A stretch of 64,000 nt of DNA from positions 15,469-79,468 of the forward strand of contig MIQB01000002.1 in NCBI GenBank assembly GCA_002890585.1, read 5' to 3'. The notes below the pieces were generated by a model. It was not told where the DNA came from, did no database searches, and saw nothing but the letters and a program-made list of their open reading frames with translations. The translations under genes were made by a program, and so were the position numbers. Below, piece by piece: positions 1-8,852 of the stretch (positions are counted from its first letter, which is position 1; the number at the start of each line of letters is the position of its first letter). The stretch is from Tannerella sp. oral taxon 808. GTDB taxonomy: Bacteria > Bacteroidota > Bacteroidia > Bacteroidales > Tannerellaceae.

Positions 1-1047
1 GTCTTCCACCACACCGGGGTAATTCTTGTCTACGTCTTCGGGCTTCAGTCTGTCGGCGAGCACTAACCAGCGCTTCAGGATGTCGTCAGCCAGCGTCACT
101 TCGCCGACCTTCTTGATCATCATTTCGCGCATTTCGCTTTCGAAGCGTGTCTCGGCACGCTGGGGGAGCGGGTTTGTCAAGCTCTTCCTGAGTTCCTCGC
201 GGAAGGTCTGCTCGTCCGTTATGTCATTGCGTCCCAAGACGGCCGCAAAGAAATCAGGCGTCATCTCAGCCAGCTTGGATCGCGTGATTCCGTCGATTTC
301 AAAGCGACAATCATTCGTGAAATGCTCCAGCGCTTCCCCGTCGAGTTGTGTAAGCGACTCCAAGGCCATCTTGTTGTTCCCATAGGCCTTTTGGGGGTTG
401 AAGATGATGTTATCGCCGGGCTTGGCGCCGATGAATTTGGCGCGTTCTGCTTCGTCCCGAAGCACCTTCGGGCTCAGCCTCGCATACTCACGCCAAAGGC
501 CACCCGGTTTCTGCTCGCCATTTTCCATTTCCACGAGCTTCCCGTTGATCCAGTCGTCCAGCTCCACGGAGCCCACCGATTCGCTTGTCCCCTGCCTGCT
601 GCGGTAAGAGTCGATTTGCTTTTCCAACGCTTGGTCATCCACATAGATGTTATACAGCGTCAGGTGATCGTCTTTTGTCAGGCTGAGGTCCTTTTTCGGA
701 GACAGCGCCACGTCGAATTGAATCTTGATCTCGTCCGGGGATTCGAAGTTGATCGGTTCCTGATTTTCACGCGGGAGTGGTTCGCCCAAGACTCCCATCT
801 TGTTATCTCGAATATATCTGAAGAGGCTCTCCGTCGTGATCCGATTGATTTCCTCGGCCATCACGCGCCGGCCATACACTTTCCGAATCATGCCCAGTGG
901 CGCCGTGCCCTTCCGAAAGCCTGGCAGAGCCATCCTTCGGCGATACAGGCGCAGGTTCCGATCCACATCGTCTTCGTAGTCCTTTTTTTCGATCGCCACT
1001 GTGATGATGCCGCGGATGGCGTCATCGCTCGTCAACGAAATATTCAT
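1..1047 (-). CDS. tig: Trigger factor, N-terminal 349 residues (partial)
   Basis: Translating the minus strand from the ATG at 1045-1047 gives an open frame that runs off the left edge of the window. The start MNISLTSDDAIRG and the ribosome-docking signature PGFRKGTAPLGMIRKVYG are typical of trigger factor, the ribosome-bound chaperone and peptidyl-prolyl isomerase that meets nascent chains at the exit tunnel. The order is an N-terminal ribosome-binding domain (about 1-115), then the PPIase-like region and part of the C-terminal arm. About 100 C-terminal residues of the usual ~450 lie outside the window. A well-formed Bacteroidetes promoter lies 56 bases upstream, so this is the first gene of its transcript. 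Confidence 0.93.
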   Translation of the reverse strand, partial: MNISLTSDDAIRGIITVAIEKKDYEDDVDRNLRLYRRRMALPGFRKGTAPLGMIRKVYGRRVMAEEINRITTESLFRYIRDNKMGVLGEPLPRENQEPINFESPDEIKIQFDVALSPKKDLSLTKDDHLTLYNIYVDDQALEKQIDSYRSRQGTSESVGSVELDDWINGKLVEMENGEQKPGGLWREYARLSPKVLRDEAERAKFIGAKPGDNIIFNPQKAYGNNKMALESLTQLDGEALEHFTNDCRFEIDGITRSKLAEMTPDFFAAVLGRNDITDEQTFREELRKSLTNPLPQRAETRFESEMREMMIKKVGEVTLADDILKRWLVLADRLKPEDVDKNYPGVVED

Positions 1048-1102
1048 ACTGTTCTGTCTTAATAATTAATCTATTACGTGCGCTATTTTATTTAGCAGGG
1101 GG

Positions 1103-1133
1103 CAAAAGTAGGCTATAATTTCAATCTCACAAA
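1103..1133 (-). promoter_or_regulatory. Promoter of tig
   Basis: On the minus strand a TTTG (-33 box, 1130-1133) is followed after 19 bases by TACTTTTG (-7 box, 1103-1110). This matches the Bacteroidetes sigma-70 consensus TTTG-N19-21-TAnnTTTG exactly. It lies about 56 bases from the tig start codon. Confidence 0.75.
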
Positions 1134-1614
1134 TGCGGAAAATCAGTCGAAAAAGTGCCTTACAATCCGCTATTGATGCGGGTTTTGGAATTTCCCTGAC
1201 GAACGGATTTCGATGCCTCCCCGGGTGCCCCTGAAAGCCCCGTCTGACACCTATATATAATAGTCCTCCTCCCTCAGCAAGGCCATCCGGAAATTGGTGG
1301 AGGGATTGTCAGGCAGAGCCACCCCGATCGGATGGGCGATACCTCCACCACCTGCGCCTACCCCCTCTTTTGGATTACAAAAAAATGCCGATGTGCCCAC
1401 GCTACGAATGGGTTACGACGATGTGCGAACACAAAATTAGGCTTGCACGTCTCAGCATTATAATTTCCTTTGCGCCCCCGAGAGAAGGTATATTCCGAAG
1501 GCACTTAACAATCTATTCTGCCGCTGTCGATCAACTGATGAGGGATTATTGTTACGAACTCGAGATGTTCTTACTCTTCATAGGCATCGACACCATTTTT
1601 TATTTACATATCAC
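1134..1614. other. Intergenic region without a recognisable gene
   Basis: This 480-base stretch separates the divergent tig and RRM genes. The short open frames in it have no family-like features. The last ~180 bases are AT-rich and presumably hold the promoter and leader of the RRM gene, but I find no clean TAnnTTTG box with its partner. I see no known riboswitch or RNA gene here. Confidence 0.4.
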
Positions 1615-1860
1615 ATGAATATTTACTTGGGCAACCTGAACTATCGCGTGCAGGAAGAAGATTTGCAGAAACGATTGGAAGAGTACGGAACAGTTGATTC
1701 CGTGCGAGTTATTAAGGATCGGGAAACGGGCCGTTCGCGGGGCTATGCCTTCGCTGAAATGCCGAACGACGACGAAGCCAACCAGGCCATCGCCGAGCTG
1801 AACGATCAGACCTTCGAGGGGAGGCGATTGGTGGCCAAAGTGGCCCTGCCGCGTCCCTAA
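1615..1860 (+). CDS. RRM-domain RNA-binding protein (81 aa)
   Basis: The protein is a single RNA recognition motif. RNP2 is IYLGNLNY (residues 3-10) and RNP1 is RGYAFAEM (42-49), with the usual beta-alpha-beta spacing between them. Small single-RRM proteins of this kind are common in Bacteroidetes, where they are thought to act as global RNA-binding regulators. I chose the ATG at 1615 over the in-frame upstream start at 1549 because the RRM begins at residue 2 and the extra upstream residues look like non-coding DNA. An intrinsic terminator follows, so the gene is probably monocistronic. Its RNA targets cannot be read from sequence. Confidence 0.9.
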   Translation: MNIYLGNLNYRVQEEDLQKRLEEYGTVDSVRVIKDRETGRSRGYAFAEMPNDDEANQAIAELNDQTFEGRRLVAKVALPRP

Positions 1861-1936
1861 CGCATTGCAACGGTGGCGGCGCCGCCGGTGTTGCTTTTGG
1901 CCGCCGCGCGGAGCCGCAATAACCAGATCGCACCTT

Positions 1937-1981
1937 AACCTTTCGCTTTCCTCTGACGAGAGAGAGCGGAAGGTTTTTTTT
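1937..1981 (+). terminator. Intrinsic terminator of the RRM gene
   Basis: An 11-bp stem (1937-1947 with 1965-1975, one G-T pair) is followed by eight T residues. It lies 77 bases after the stop codon. Confidence 0.85.
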
Positions 1982-2045
1982 ATGCCGTAACCCGAACAAG
2001 GCTTTCGCAGTGCGATCAGCCTTCCGCGAGTTTTTATCCACACTC

Positions 2046-2519
2046 TCGTGACATCACGAAAGATATAAAACGTACTTATATACATCTTACTCCATACACG
2101 AAGAGTAGAATAAGATATTATTTATATTTTAATCCATACACGGATAACTAAATAATATATTATTCATATCATCATCCATACACGAAGATATGAACAAGTT
2201 GTTATTTACATCTACATCCATGCACGAATAGTCGAAAAATAATTATCCATACATGGATCCACGCACGAAGTACTGAATAAGATAATATTCTCATATACAT
2301 CCATACATGAATAGCTGAATAAGATCTTATTCATATTCCCATCCATGCATGGAGAATAGAATAATTTGTTATTCCTATTCAAATCCGTACACGAATAATT
2401 GAATAACATCTTATTTATATTCTCATCCATACACGATATATTAAAGATAGATCGAATAACACTTCGTGCATACACGAAATAATATATAGCATATTATACA
2501 TCTATTCGTGACATCACGA
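2046..2519. repeat. AT-rich tandem array, 42-bp period, about 10 units
   Basis: CCATACACGAA or a close variant recurs at about 2092, 2134, 2176, 2218, 2259, 2301, 2343, 2385, 2427 and 2468, every 42 bases. Between the copies lies an AT-rich palindrome of the type AATAAGATCTTATT. The array is bounded by two copies of the palindrome TCGTGACATCACGA (2046-2059 and 2506-2519). It is far more AT-rich than its surroundings. An open frame of 87 codons runs through it on the minus strand, but only because 42 is divisible by three. Confidence 0.85.
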
Positions 2520-2596
2520 AACAATGGACGCAATAGGGATGAAGGGGGCACAGCGCGGGGAGGTGAACCTGAAAATTCCTTGTATTGATTTCGGCC

Positions 2597-2604
2597 TACT
2601 TTTG
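2597..2604 (+). promoter_or_regulatory. Probable -7 box of the terB-type operon
   Basis: TACTTTTG matches TAnnTTTG and lies 28 bases upstream of the TerB-domain gene, just after the AT-rich array. No well-spaced TTTG is visible upstream: the nearest TTG is only 14 bases away. Confidence 0.5.
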
Positions 2605-2631
2605 CCCCCCACCAACCGAAAGGGGTAGAAA

Positions 2632-4266
2632 ATGAGTGATTATTCAGACGAAAATTATTACACGGATCAACCGCTCCCACGCAAAAAGGCCGCGGAAAAA
2701 ACGACGGCGCAAGGACAGGCCGCACGTAAGAATTCGATTTTCGAAGGGCTGCAAGCGAGCTTGATGAAGCTCTTCGGGAGCGACCTGTGGGAGTCGATCA
2801 TCAGCAAACCGAGCGAGGAGGAGAAGGCGGGGATACCGGACAAGCTGAACGAGCTCTGGAAAATCTGCCGACGGACGCAGTGGTCGCCAGTGCGCAACCG
2901 CGATTTCTACAACCAAGCGCTCTTCGCTGCCAATTGCGAAGACTCGGTGCCTGACATCGCGCCCTTTTTCTCCATGAGCCCCGTTTATAGCGACATGTCG
3001 ATGCCGCAAATGCGCAGCTACTTCACCCTCCGGAAGGGCTGGCGGAAGGGCGAATTTCCGGTGAACATCTCGCTGTCGTACGTCGTTGTTTACGCCTATG
3101 AACTCCTGATGCAGGTGGGGTTCATCCTGCCGGAAGAGGGGCTGAAGAAGTTGGAGGAGCTCCGCGATCACTATGGCGTGCTGGACTGGCGGCTGATGCG
3201 TAACCTGAAAGAATGGATGCGGGATTACGTCGTTTTTTATGGCATGATCGACCGGGCGGAGGAGTACTTCGCTGAGGAGCAGGAGGAAGACCGGGCGGTG
3301 GAGCTGCTGGACAATCTGGGGGTGGTCAGCGATGAGGCGCTCTTTGGCGTCATCGCGCCGTTTTCAACGTATAACATCAAGAATTCGAAGCTTTACAAGC
3401 GGCATGCTGAGGTGGTGGCACGCGTCTCGGGGCGCGTCATCCGGGCCACGGCGCCGATATTGGAAAAGCGCTACGGCCTCTCTGCCAGCAAGCTGTATAT
3501 CGGCGAACTGAAGGAGGTGCCGCAGCAGCTGTTTCACGGGGCCGTCTTCTATCGCCGTTACCCCTACCGGAAGCGGTTTTACCCGATGACGGAGGAGCGC
3601 GGATACAGCTGCCTAAAAGGGATTTGGAAGAAGGAGATGTATTGCAGCGTCATTGGCAACGAGAAGCGGGGCGAGCTGGCCGGAAAGTTGCTGCGCGAGA
3701 CGGATCGCCTGCTGCGCCTCAGCATGAAGGGGGAAGGGAAGCTGTCGGAACGGATGCAAGATGCGGCGCTGACGACGGCCATACAAAAAGAAATAGACCG
3801 ATACTGGGCGGAGCAACGTGAGGCTGAACTTGCGGCCGAGCGTGAAGCGGCTCGTGAGGCAGCTCAGCGCGCCCGGGATGAGGTGGAGGTGGATCTCTCG
3901 CGGCTCGACCGCATACGCAGCGATGCTGACGCCGTTCGCGAGGCACTCCTGACGGATGATGACCGGGCAGAAGCCAGCCAGTCGGCCGAGAAACAGGCGG
4001 CGCCACCGCTGCCGAAAACGGAAACAGAAGCCACTGCGGCTGCCGACACCTCGTTCACGGAGCAGGAGCGACACTTCCTGCGTCTCTTGATCGAAGGGGG
4101 CGACTGGGCGGGCTACTTGCGCGACATCCGCGTGCCCGTCGGCGTGATGACGGAGGGGATCAACGAGAAGATGATGGAGGAGCTGCAAGACGTCGTCGTG
4201 GCTGACCAGGGCCAGGGGCCGGAAGTGATCGAGGATTATTTGGACGATGTGCGCCGAAGGCTGTAA
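2632..4266 (+). CDS. TerB_N/TerB_C domain protein, first gene of a BrxD-BrxHI-type operon
   Basis: This 544-residue protein has a TerB_N-like region (about 60-300; note MSPVYSDMSMPQMRSYF and LSYVVVYAYELLMQVG). An Ala/Glu/Arg-rich probable coiled coil follows (about 385-445). The C-terminal segment resembles TerB_C (about 475-544, with GVMTEGINEKMMEEL and VIEDYLDD). TerB-type domains are all-helical and have been linked to metal sensing and phage or stress resistance. In this multi-domain form they are known beside P-loop ATPases and Lhr-like helicases, as here. It probably acts as a sensor or scaffold for the two following enzymes. No signal peptide or membrane segment is visible. The domain calls rest on motif memory, not a profile search. 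Confidence 0.75.
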   Translation: MSDYSDENYYTDQPLPRKKAAEKTTAQGQAARKNSIFEGLQASLMKLFGSDLWESIISKPSEEEKAGIPDKLNELWKICRRTQWSPVRNRDFYNQALFAANCEDSVPDIAPFFSMSPVYSDMSMPQMRSYFTLRKGWRKGEFPVNISLSYVVVYAYELLMQVGFILPEEGLKKLEELRDHYGVLDWRLMRNLKEWMRDYVVFYGMIDRAEEYFAEEQEEDRAVELLDNLGVVSDEALFGVIAPFSTYNIKNSKLYKRHAEVVARVSGRVIRATAPILEKRYGLSASKLYIGELKEVPQQLFHGAVFYRRYPYRKRFYPMTEERGYSCLKGIWKKEMYCSVIGNEKRGELAGKLLRETDRLLRLSMKGEGKLSERMQDAALTTAIQKEIDRYWAEQREAELAAEREAAREAAQRARDEVEVDLSRLDRIRSDADAVREALLTDDDRAEASQSAEKQAAPPLPKTETEATAAADTSFTEQERHFLRLLIEGGDWAGYLRDIRVPVGVMTEGINEKMMEELQDVVVADQGQGPEVIEDYLDDVRRRL

Positions 4267-4357
4267 GCCGCCCCCCATACCTTTATATATACAACCCCGG
4301 GCGGGCGCAGGAAGGCTCGCCCCGACACAGCAACATGTAATTCGTAACCCAAGAAAT

Positions 4358-5692
4358 ATGGATAACAAACCGACGAAGATTCCGCGGCGCATTGCGCAGA
4401 CCGTTGTGAACTCACTCAAAGGGGGCGTGGTGCCTCGCGTGGGATTGCCCTACATCACCGTGGGGCGGCGGCAAGAGATCGAGGCGCTGCTCCGCGATGT
4501 GGACATCGTCAGCGAGGGCGGCGCGTCGTTCCGCTTCATCGCGGGCAACTACGGCAGCGGGAAGTCCTTCCTGCTGCAGACGATGCGCAACTATGTGATG
4601 GATCGAAATTTTGTGGTGATGGACGCTGACCTATCGCCCGAGCGACGCCTCTTTGGCAACCAAGGGCAGGGGCTGGCCACGTATCGCGAGTTGATCAAAA
4701 ACCTCAGCGTAAAGACGCAGCCCGAAGGCGGCGCACTGGCCACCGTGCTCGACCGATGGATCAGCGCCGTGCAGACGCAGACGGCAGAGACGGCCGATTG
4801 CAGCACGGACAGCCCCGAATTTGCCACGCGTGTGGAGCAACAAATCTTCGCCGTCGTCCGCACCATGCACGACCTCGTCCACGGCTTCGACTTCGCCCGC
4901 CTGCTCACCCTCTACTATCGCGCCTTCACCGAGGGCGACGACGAACTGAAGGGCAAGGTGCTGAAGTGGTTCCGCGGCGAATACGCGAACAAAACCGAGG
5001 CTCGCAGTGAGCTGGGCGTCACCGTTGTCATCACCGACGACAACTGGTATGAATACCTCAAGCTCTTCGCTTTCTTCTTCCACAGCGCCGGCTACAGCGG
5101 CCTCATCGTCTTAATAGACGAGTTGGTGAACCTGTACAAAATCCCCAACAGCATCTCTCGGCAATACAATTACGAGAAGATGCTGGCCATGTATAACGAC
5201 GCCCTGCAAGGCAAGGCGCGCTACATCGGCACCATCATGAGCGGTACACCGCAAAGCATCGCCGACCCGAGGCGTGGCATTTACAGCTACGAGGCACTCC
5301 GCTCGCGGCTGCAAGAGGGCAAGTTCGCTCGCGAACAGGGCACACCCGATTTGCTCGCCCCCGTGATCCGGCTGCAAGCGCTGACGGCCGAGGAGATGAC
5401 GGTGCTCACGGAAAAGATCGCCGGCATCCACGCGGGGCTTTACGAGTACGAACCGCGACTCAAGGACGACGACCTCGTCTCTTTCATCCGCACCGAATAC
5501 GCCCGCATCGGCGCCGACACGCACATCACACCCCGCGAAGTGATTCGCGACTTCATCGAGCTGCTCGACTTGCTTTATACGCACCCCGACCTCACGCTCG
5601 CTGGCCTCTTGCAGTCGGACGAGTTCACCTACGCCAAGCCGGAGTTAGAGGACAAGGAGGTCGATGCGGCCTTCGCTGAGTTTTCCCTCTGA
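4358..5692 (+). CDS. BrxD-like P-loop ATPase (DUF2791 type)
   Basis: The 444-residue protein has a Walker A loop GNYGSGKS (63-70) and a Walker B strand ending VLIDELVNLY (251-260). The opening RRIAQTVVNSLKGGVVPRVG is typical of the BREX ATP-binding protein BrxD/DUF2791 family. The start is the ATG at 4358: upstream in-frame codons overlap the end of the TerB gene and encode a Pro-rich, unconserved stretch. Its stop overlaps the next start (TGATG, 5690-5694), so it is translationally coupled to the helicase. In type 2 BREX, BrxD and the helicase BrxHI work with PglX, PglY, PglZ and PglW, none of which is present here. Function is inferred from family and context. Confidence 0.8.
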   Translation: MDNKPTKIPRRIAQTVVNSLKGGVVPRVGLPYITVGRRQEIEALLRDVDIVSEGGASFRFIAGNYGSGKSFLLQTMRNYVMDRNFVVMDADLSPERRLFGNQGQGLATYRELIKNLSVKTQPEGGALATVLDRWISAVQTQTAETADCSTDSPEFATRVEQQIFAVVRTMHDLVHGFDFARLLTLYYRAFTEGDDELKGKVLKWFRGEYANKTEARSELGVTVVITDDNWYEYLKLFAFFFHSAGYSGLIVLIDELVNLYKIPNSISRQYNYEKMLAMYNDALQGKARYIGTIMSGTPQSIADPRRGIYSYEALRSRLQEGKFAREQGTPDLLAPVIRLQALTAEEMTVLTEKIAGIHAGLYEYEPRLKDDDLVSFIRTEYARIGADTHITPREVIRDFIELLDLLYTHPDLTLAGLLQSDEFTYAKPELEDKEVDAAFAEFSL

Positions 5693-7968
5693 TGGACGTC
5701 TACGAACGCTATTCCCCCGCCATCCGCGACTTCATCTACCGCAGCGGTTGGGATACGCTCCGCGCCGTGCAGGCTGCTGCCGGCGAAGCCCTCTTCGGCA
5801 CCGACGCCCACGTGCTGCTCTGCGCCTCCACCGCCTCGGGCAAGACGGAGGCCGCCTTCTTTCCCATCATCACGCTCATGCAGGAGCAACCGCCCGCATC
5901 CGTCGGTTGCCTCTACATCGCCCCGCTCAAGGCGCTCATCAACGACCAGTTTGTGCGCCTCAACGACGTCTGCGCCGAGTGCGACATCCCCGTCTGGCAT
6001 TGGCATGGCGACGTGTCGCCCACGGAGAAGAAGCGACTCATGCGGCGCCACTCGGGCATCCTTCAGATCACACCCGAATCGCTCGAGGCCATGTTGCTAC
6101 GCCGTCACGCGCAGCTCGCGGCGCTCTTTGGCGACTTGCGTTTTATTGTGATCGACGAAATCCACGCCTTCCTGCGCGGCGATCGCGGGGGACAGACGAT
6201 GTGCCTCATCGAACGGCTTTCGCGTGCAGCTGGCGTTGAGCCGCGGCGCGTGGGACTTTCGGCTACCGTGGGCGATCCGGAAGCAGTCGGTCAGTTCCTG
6301 GCCGCGGGCACACGGCGCCGCACCGTCATTCCACGCATACAGAACGTACCGATGAAGTGGCGCCTCTCCATGCAGCACTTCTTCAATAACGGTCCGCAAG
6401 CTGCCGACGCGCTGCTGGCCACGGATTGCCCCATCGATGTAAACGAAAACAATCCCGCCGATGAGCCCCCCACAGACACTGCGCCCGAAGCAGCCGACCC
6501 GGGGTTGGGCTACATCTTCGAACATACACGCGGCCATAAGTGCCTCATCTTTTCCAACTCCCGCGAGGAGTGCGAGACGGTCACGGCCACGCTGCGCCGA
6601 TACTGCGAGGCACGCCACGAGCCCGACCGCTTCCTGATCCATCACGGCAACCTTTCCGTCTCTTACCGCCGCCAGGCCGAAGAGCTGATGAAGCAGGCCG
6701 ATGGCCCACTGGCCGTCTGCACCACCTCTACGCTTGAATTAGGTATCGACATCGGTCGCTTGGAACGCGCCTTCCAGATCGACGCCCCCGCCACTGTCTC
6801 TTCCTTCCTGCAACGTATGGGCCGCACCGGCCGACGCGGCGCACCGGCCGAGATGTGGTTCGTCATGCGCGAGAATCACCCCGAGCCGCGCGCCCTGCTC
6901 CCCGAAACGATCCCCTGGAAACTGCTGCAAGGCATCGCCTTAGTGCAGCTTTACATCGAAGAGCGCTGGGTGGAAGCGCCGCGCAAGGGTCGGTTGCCTT
7001 ACAGCCTGCTCTATCACCAGACGATGAGCACGCTGGCCGCCGGCGGCGAGATGATGCCCGCCGAACTCGCCTCACGCGTCCTCACGCTACCCCCTTTCCA
7101 CCGCATCACGCAAGATGATTTCCGCACCCTCCTCCACCACCTCCTCGCCATCGACCATATCCAACTGACCGATCGCGGCGGCCTCATCATCGGCTTGGTC
7201 GGCGAACGCGTCGTCAATGATTTCAAGTTCTACGCCGTCTTTCGTGAGAATGAAGAGTACACCGTCCGCTGCGACTCCGAGGAGCTCGGCACCATCGTCA
7301 AGCCGCCGCCCGTGATGAGCAAGATCGCCATCGCGGGCCACGTCTGGGTGGTGGAAGAAGTGGACTACAAACACCACATCGTCTATTGCCACCGCGTGCG
7401 GGGCATCGTCTCAGCTTATTTCGGCGACGAGGCTGGCGACATCGACACGCGCATCCTTGAGCGCATGCGCCTCCTGCTCCAACAGACCAATAGCTACGCC
7501 TACCTCCTGCCCAACGCTGCCGCACGGCTCGCCGCCGCACGCCATGCCGCCACACACGCCGGCCTCGGCCTCCGCCCGCTCATCTCGCTCGGTGGAAACA
7601 TGTACAGCCTCACGCCATGGCTTGGCAGCTACGCCTTCCTCGCCCTTGAGCGCTTCCTACGCATCCGCTGCGCCGAGCGCCTCGGCCTGAAGGGCTTCGA
7701 CTCCATGCGGCCCTACTACATGCAGTTCACCATGCAAGTCTCCGAGGCCGACTTCCACCGCATCGTCCGCGAAGAGATCGCCCACCCCATCGACCCCATG
7801 GAGCTGCTCTATCCGAACGAGACGCCCGTATTCGACAAATACGACGACACGCTCCCGCCCGAACTCACCCGCCGCGGCTTCGCCTACGGTGTGCTCGACA
7901 TCGAGACGATGAAGCGCCGGGTCGAGGAAATGCAAAATGCCGAGCACACTTTCATGTACCCGGCATAA
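5692..7968 (+). CDS. Lhr-like DEAD/DEAH helicase, BrxHI type
   Basis: This 758-residue superfamily 2 helicase has motif I ASTASGKTEAA (45-55), motif II DEIH (155-158), motif III SAT (190-192) and motif VI QRMGRTGRRG (near 375), followed by a long Lhr-type C-terminal region. It is probably an ATP-driven DNA translocase or helicase working with the preceding ATPase. Its ATG overlaps the preceding stop. The last codons, including the stop, lie inside a degenerate copy of the ATGCCGGGTACACG hairpin repeat found elsewhere in the window, so the natural C-terminus may have been altered by insertion. The length fits the BrxHI family. Confidence 0.85.
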   Translation: MDVYERYSPAIRDFIYRSGWDTLRAVQAAAGEALFGTDAHVLLCASTASGKTEAAFFPIITLMQEQPPASVGCLYIAPLKALINDQFVRLNDVCAECDIPVWHWHGDVSPTEKKRLMRRHSGILQITPESLEAMLLRRHAQLAALFGDLRFIVIDEIHAFLRGDRGGQTMCLIERLSRAAGVEPRRVGLSATVGDPEAVGQFLAAGTRRRTVIPRIQNVPMKWRLSMQHFFNNGPQAADALLATDCPIDVNENNPADEPPTDTAPEAADPGLGYIFEHTRGHKCLIFSNSREECETVTATLRRYCEARHEPDRFLIHHGNLSVSYRRQAEELMKQADGPLAVCTTSTLELGIDIGRLERAFQIDAPATVSSFLQRMGRTGRRGAPAEMWFVMRENHPEPRALLPETIPWKLLQGIALVQLYIEERWVEAPRKGRLPYSLLYHQTMSTLAAGGEMMPAELASRVLTLPPFHRITQDDFRTLLHHLLAIDHIQLTDRGGLIIGLVGERVVNDFKFYAVFRENEEYTVRCDSEELGTIVKPPPVMSKIAIAGHVWVVEEVDYKHHIVYCHRVRGIVSAYFGDEAGDIDTRILERMRLLLQQTNSYAYLLPNAAARLAAARHAATHAGLGLRPLISLGGNMYSLTPWLGSYAFLALERFLRIRCAERLGLKGFDSMRPYYMQFTMQVSEADFHRIVREEIAHPIDPMELLYPNETPVFDKYDDTLPPELTRRGFAYGVLDIETMKRRVEEMQNAEHTFMYPA
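7937..7966. repeat. Degenerate hairpin repeat at the helicase 3' end
   Basis: ATGCCG at 7937 and CGGCAT at 7961-7966 flank a sequence resembling the hairpin units at 23830, 29838 and 63756. It lies within the last codons of the helicase. Confidence 0.55.
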
Positions 7969-7980
7969 TCATTATGGGAG

Positions 7981-8343
7981 TCACACCTCCATCGGCTCCT
8001 CTACCAGCTGCGGCCGCCGCTTCTTCCGCGCCTCACGATACACCGTTGGCTCCGGCTTGCTACTGCGGATCACCGCCGCATTAGGCGACAGCTTGAAGAG
8101 CTTCTCTTCATAGCAAAACAGGGGAGCGCTGAATTCGTCGTACAGATCATTCATCCGATCCTCGAACGCAGCTGATTCCCTGACGAAATCGGTGTCTCTC
8201 TCAATCTTCCATTCGGGATAATAAGAGACGAGATAGACCCCCTCCTTTTCGCTGTATTCGAATCGGATCGTCAGCCATGTGTAACGGCTGACTAAGTCCT
8301 CGGCCCATTGCCGTAGGATCTTTTCTAACTCAAGATCTTTCAT
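7981..8343 (-). CDS. Hypothetical protein (120 aa), partner of a HEPN-like gene
   Basis: This is a small soluble acidic-then-basic protein with no motif I recognise. The C-terminus is Arg/Lys/Pro-rich. Its start overlaps the stop of the upstream HEPN-like gene by four bases (ATGA), so the two form one transcription unit. Such tight pairing with a HEPN-like protein is often seen in toxin-antitoxin modules, but nothing in this protein identifies it as an antitoxin. It converges on the helicase gene with only 12 bases between them, so no separate terminator fits in the gap. Confidence 0.7.
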   Translation of the reverse strand: MKDLELEKILRQWAEDLVSRYTWLTIRFEYSEKEGVYLVSYYPEWKIERDTDFVRESAAFEDRMNDLYDEFSAPLFCYEEKLFKLSPNAAVIRSSKPEPTVYREARKKRRPQLVEEPMEV

Positions 8344-8741
8344 AGGTTCCCAAAATACATTTTCAGTTTAGCAATCAGTCCTTCTGCCAGTTGTTTAAGC
8401 TCCAGACTTTCTTCCACGGTGAACTGTCGGATGCTGTAATCAGCCTCAACCCTTTTCTTTTTCAGGAAGAGAACGAACTGTGCAAACTCCTGCCCCTTCT
8501 TCGTCTGGCTGATTCGCTGCTTAATCTGCTCGATCATATACTTATGCGAGCCCTCCTCTTTTGACTGCTTGTCCTGCTCTTCGTAGGACAGCTGTTGCCT
8601 GTCGGTATGCGCCAAGATGTATTTCATATACATGAGCACGGCATAATAGGAGCAATGAACGCTTACCGTGCAGTTGATCTCCTCCTGTTTGTTGATAAGG
8701 GTTTGCGCTACTTCGAGGTATCCGATGGCTTTTGTCTTCAT
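8340..8741 (-). CDS. HEPN-like protein (133 aa)
   Basis: The protein is mostly helical. The opening GYLEVAQTLINKQEEINCTVSVH, the CSYYAVLMYMKYIL helix and the SHKYMIEQIKQRI segment resemble small HEPN proteins, a fold that includes many RNase toxins and nucleotidyltransferase partners. I do not see an unambiguous Rx4-6H RNase motif, so catalytic activity is uncertain. It is the first gene of a two-gene unit and has a TATCTTTG -7 box 25 bases upstream. The position beside the TerB-ATPase-helicase operon suggests a defence neighbourhood, but the strand is opposite and the link is inference. Confidence 0.6.
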   Translation of the reverse strand: MKTKAIGYLEVAQTLINKQEEINCTVSVHCSYYAVLMYMKYILAHTDRQQLSYEEQDKQSKEEGSHKYMIEQIKQRISQTKKGQEFAQFVLFLKKKRVEADYSIRQFTVEESLELKQLAEGLIAKLKMYFGNL

Positions 8742-8765
8742 CTGTTGTTGTCAATGATTTGTACG

Positions 8766-8773
8766 CAAAGATA
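8766..8773 (-). promoter_or_regulatory. -7 box of the HEPN-like operon
   Basis: TATCTTTG on the minus strand fits TAnnTTTG and lies 25 bases before the start at 8741. No clear -33 box is seen. Confidence 0.45.
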
Positions 8774-8852
8774 ATTCTGACACACGGGGCACTCCGGGAA
8801 GAATCAACAGAAGCACCTCTCACCATAACAAAACAAGAGAGCGCCGTCGCCA

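Noticed and set aside
1134..1614. A structured RNA in the tig-RRM intergenic region
   Set aside because: I could not find a convincing stem-loop set, terminator or known RNA motif, so no RNA gene is called.
2632..7968. A complete BREX type 2 locus
   Set aside because: Only BrxD- and BrxHI-like genes are present. No PglX, PglY, PglZ or PglW homologue lies on either side.
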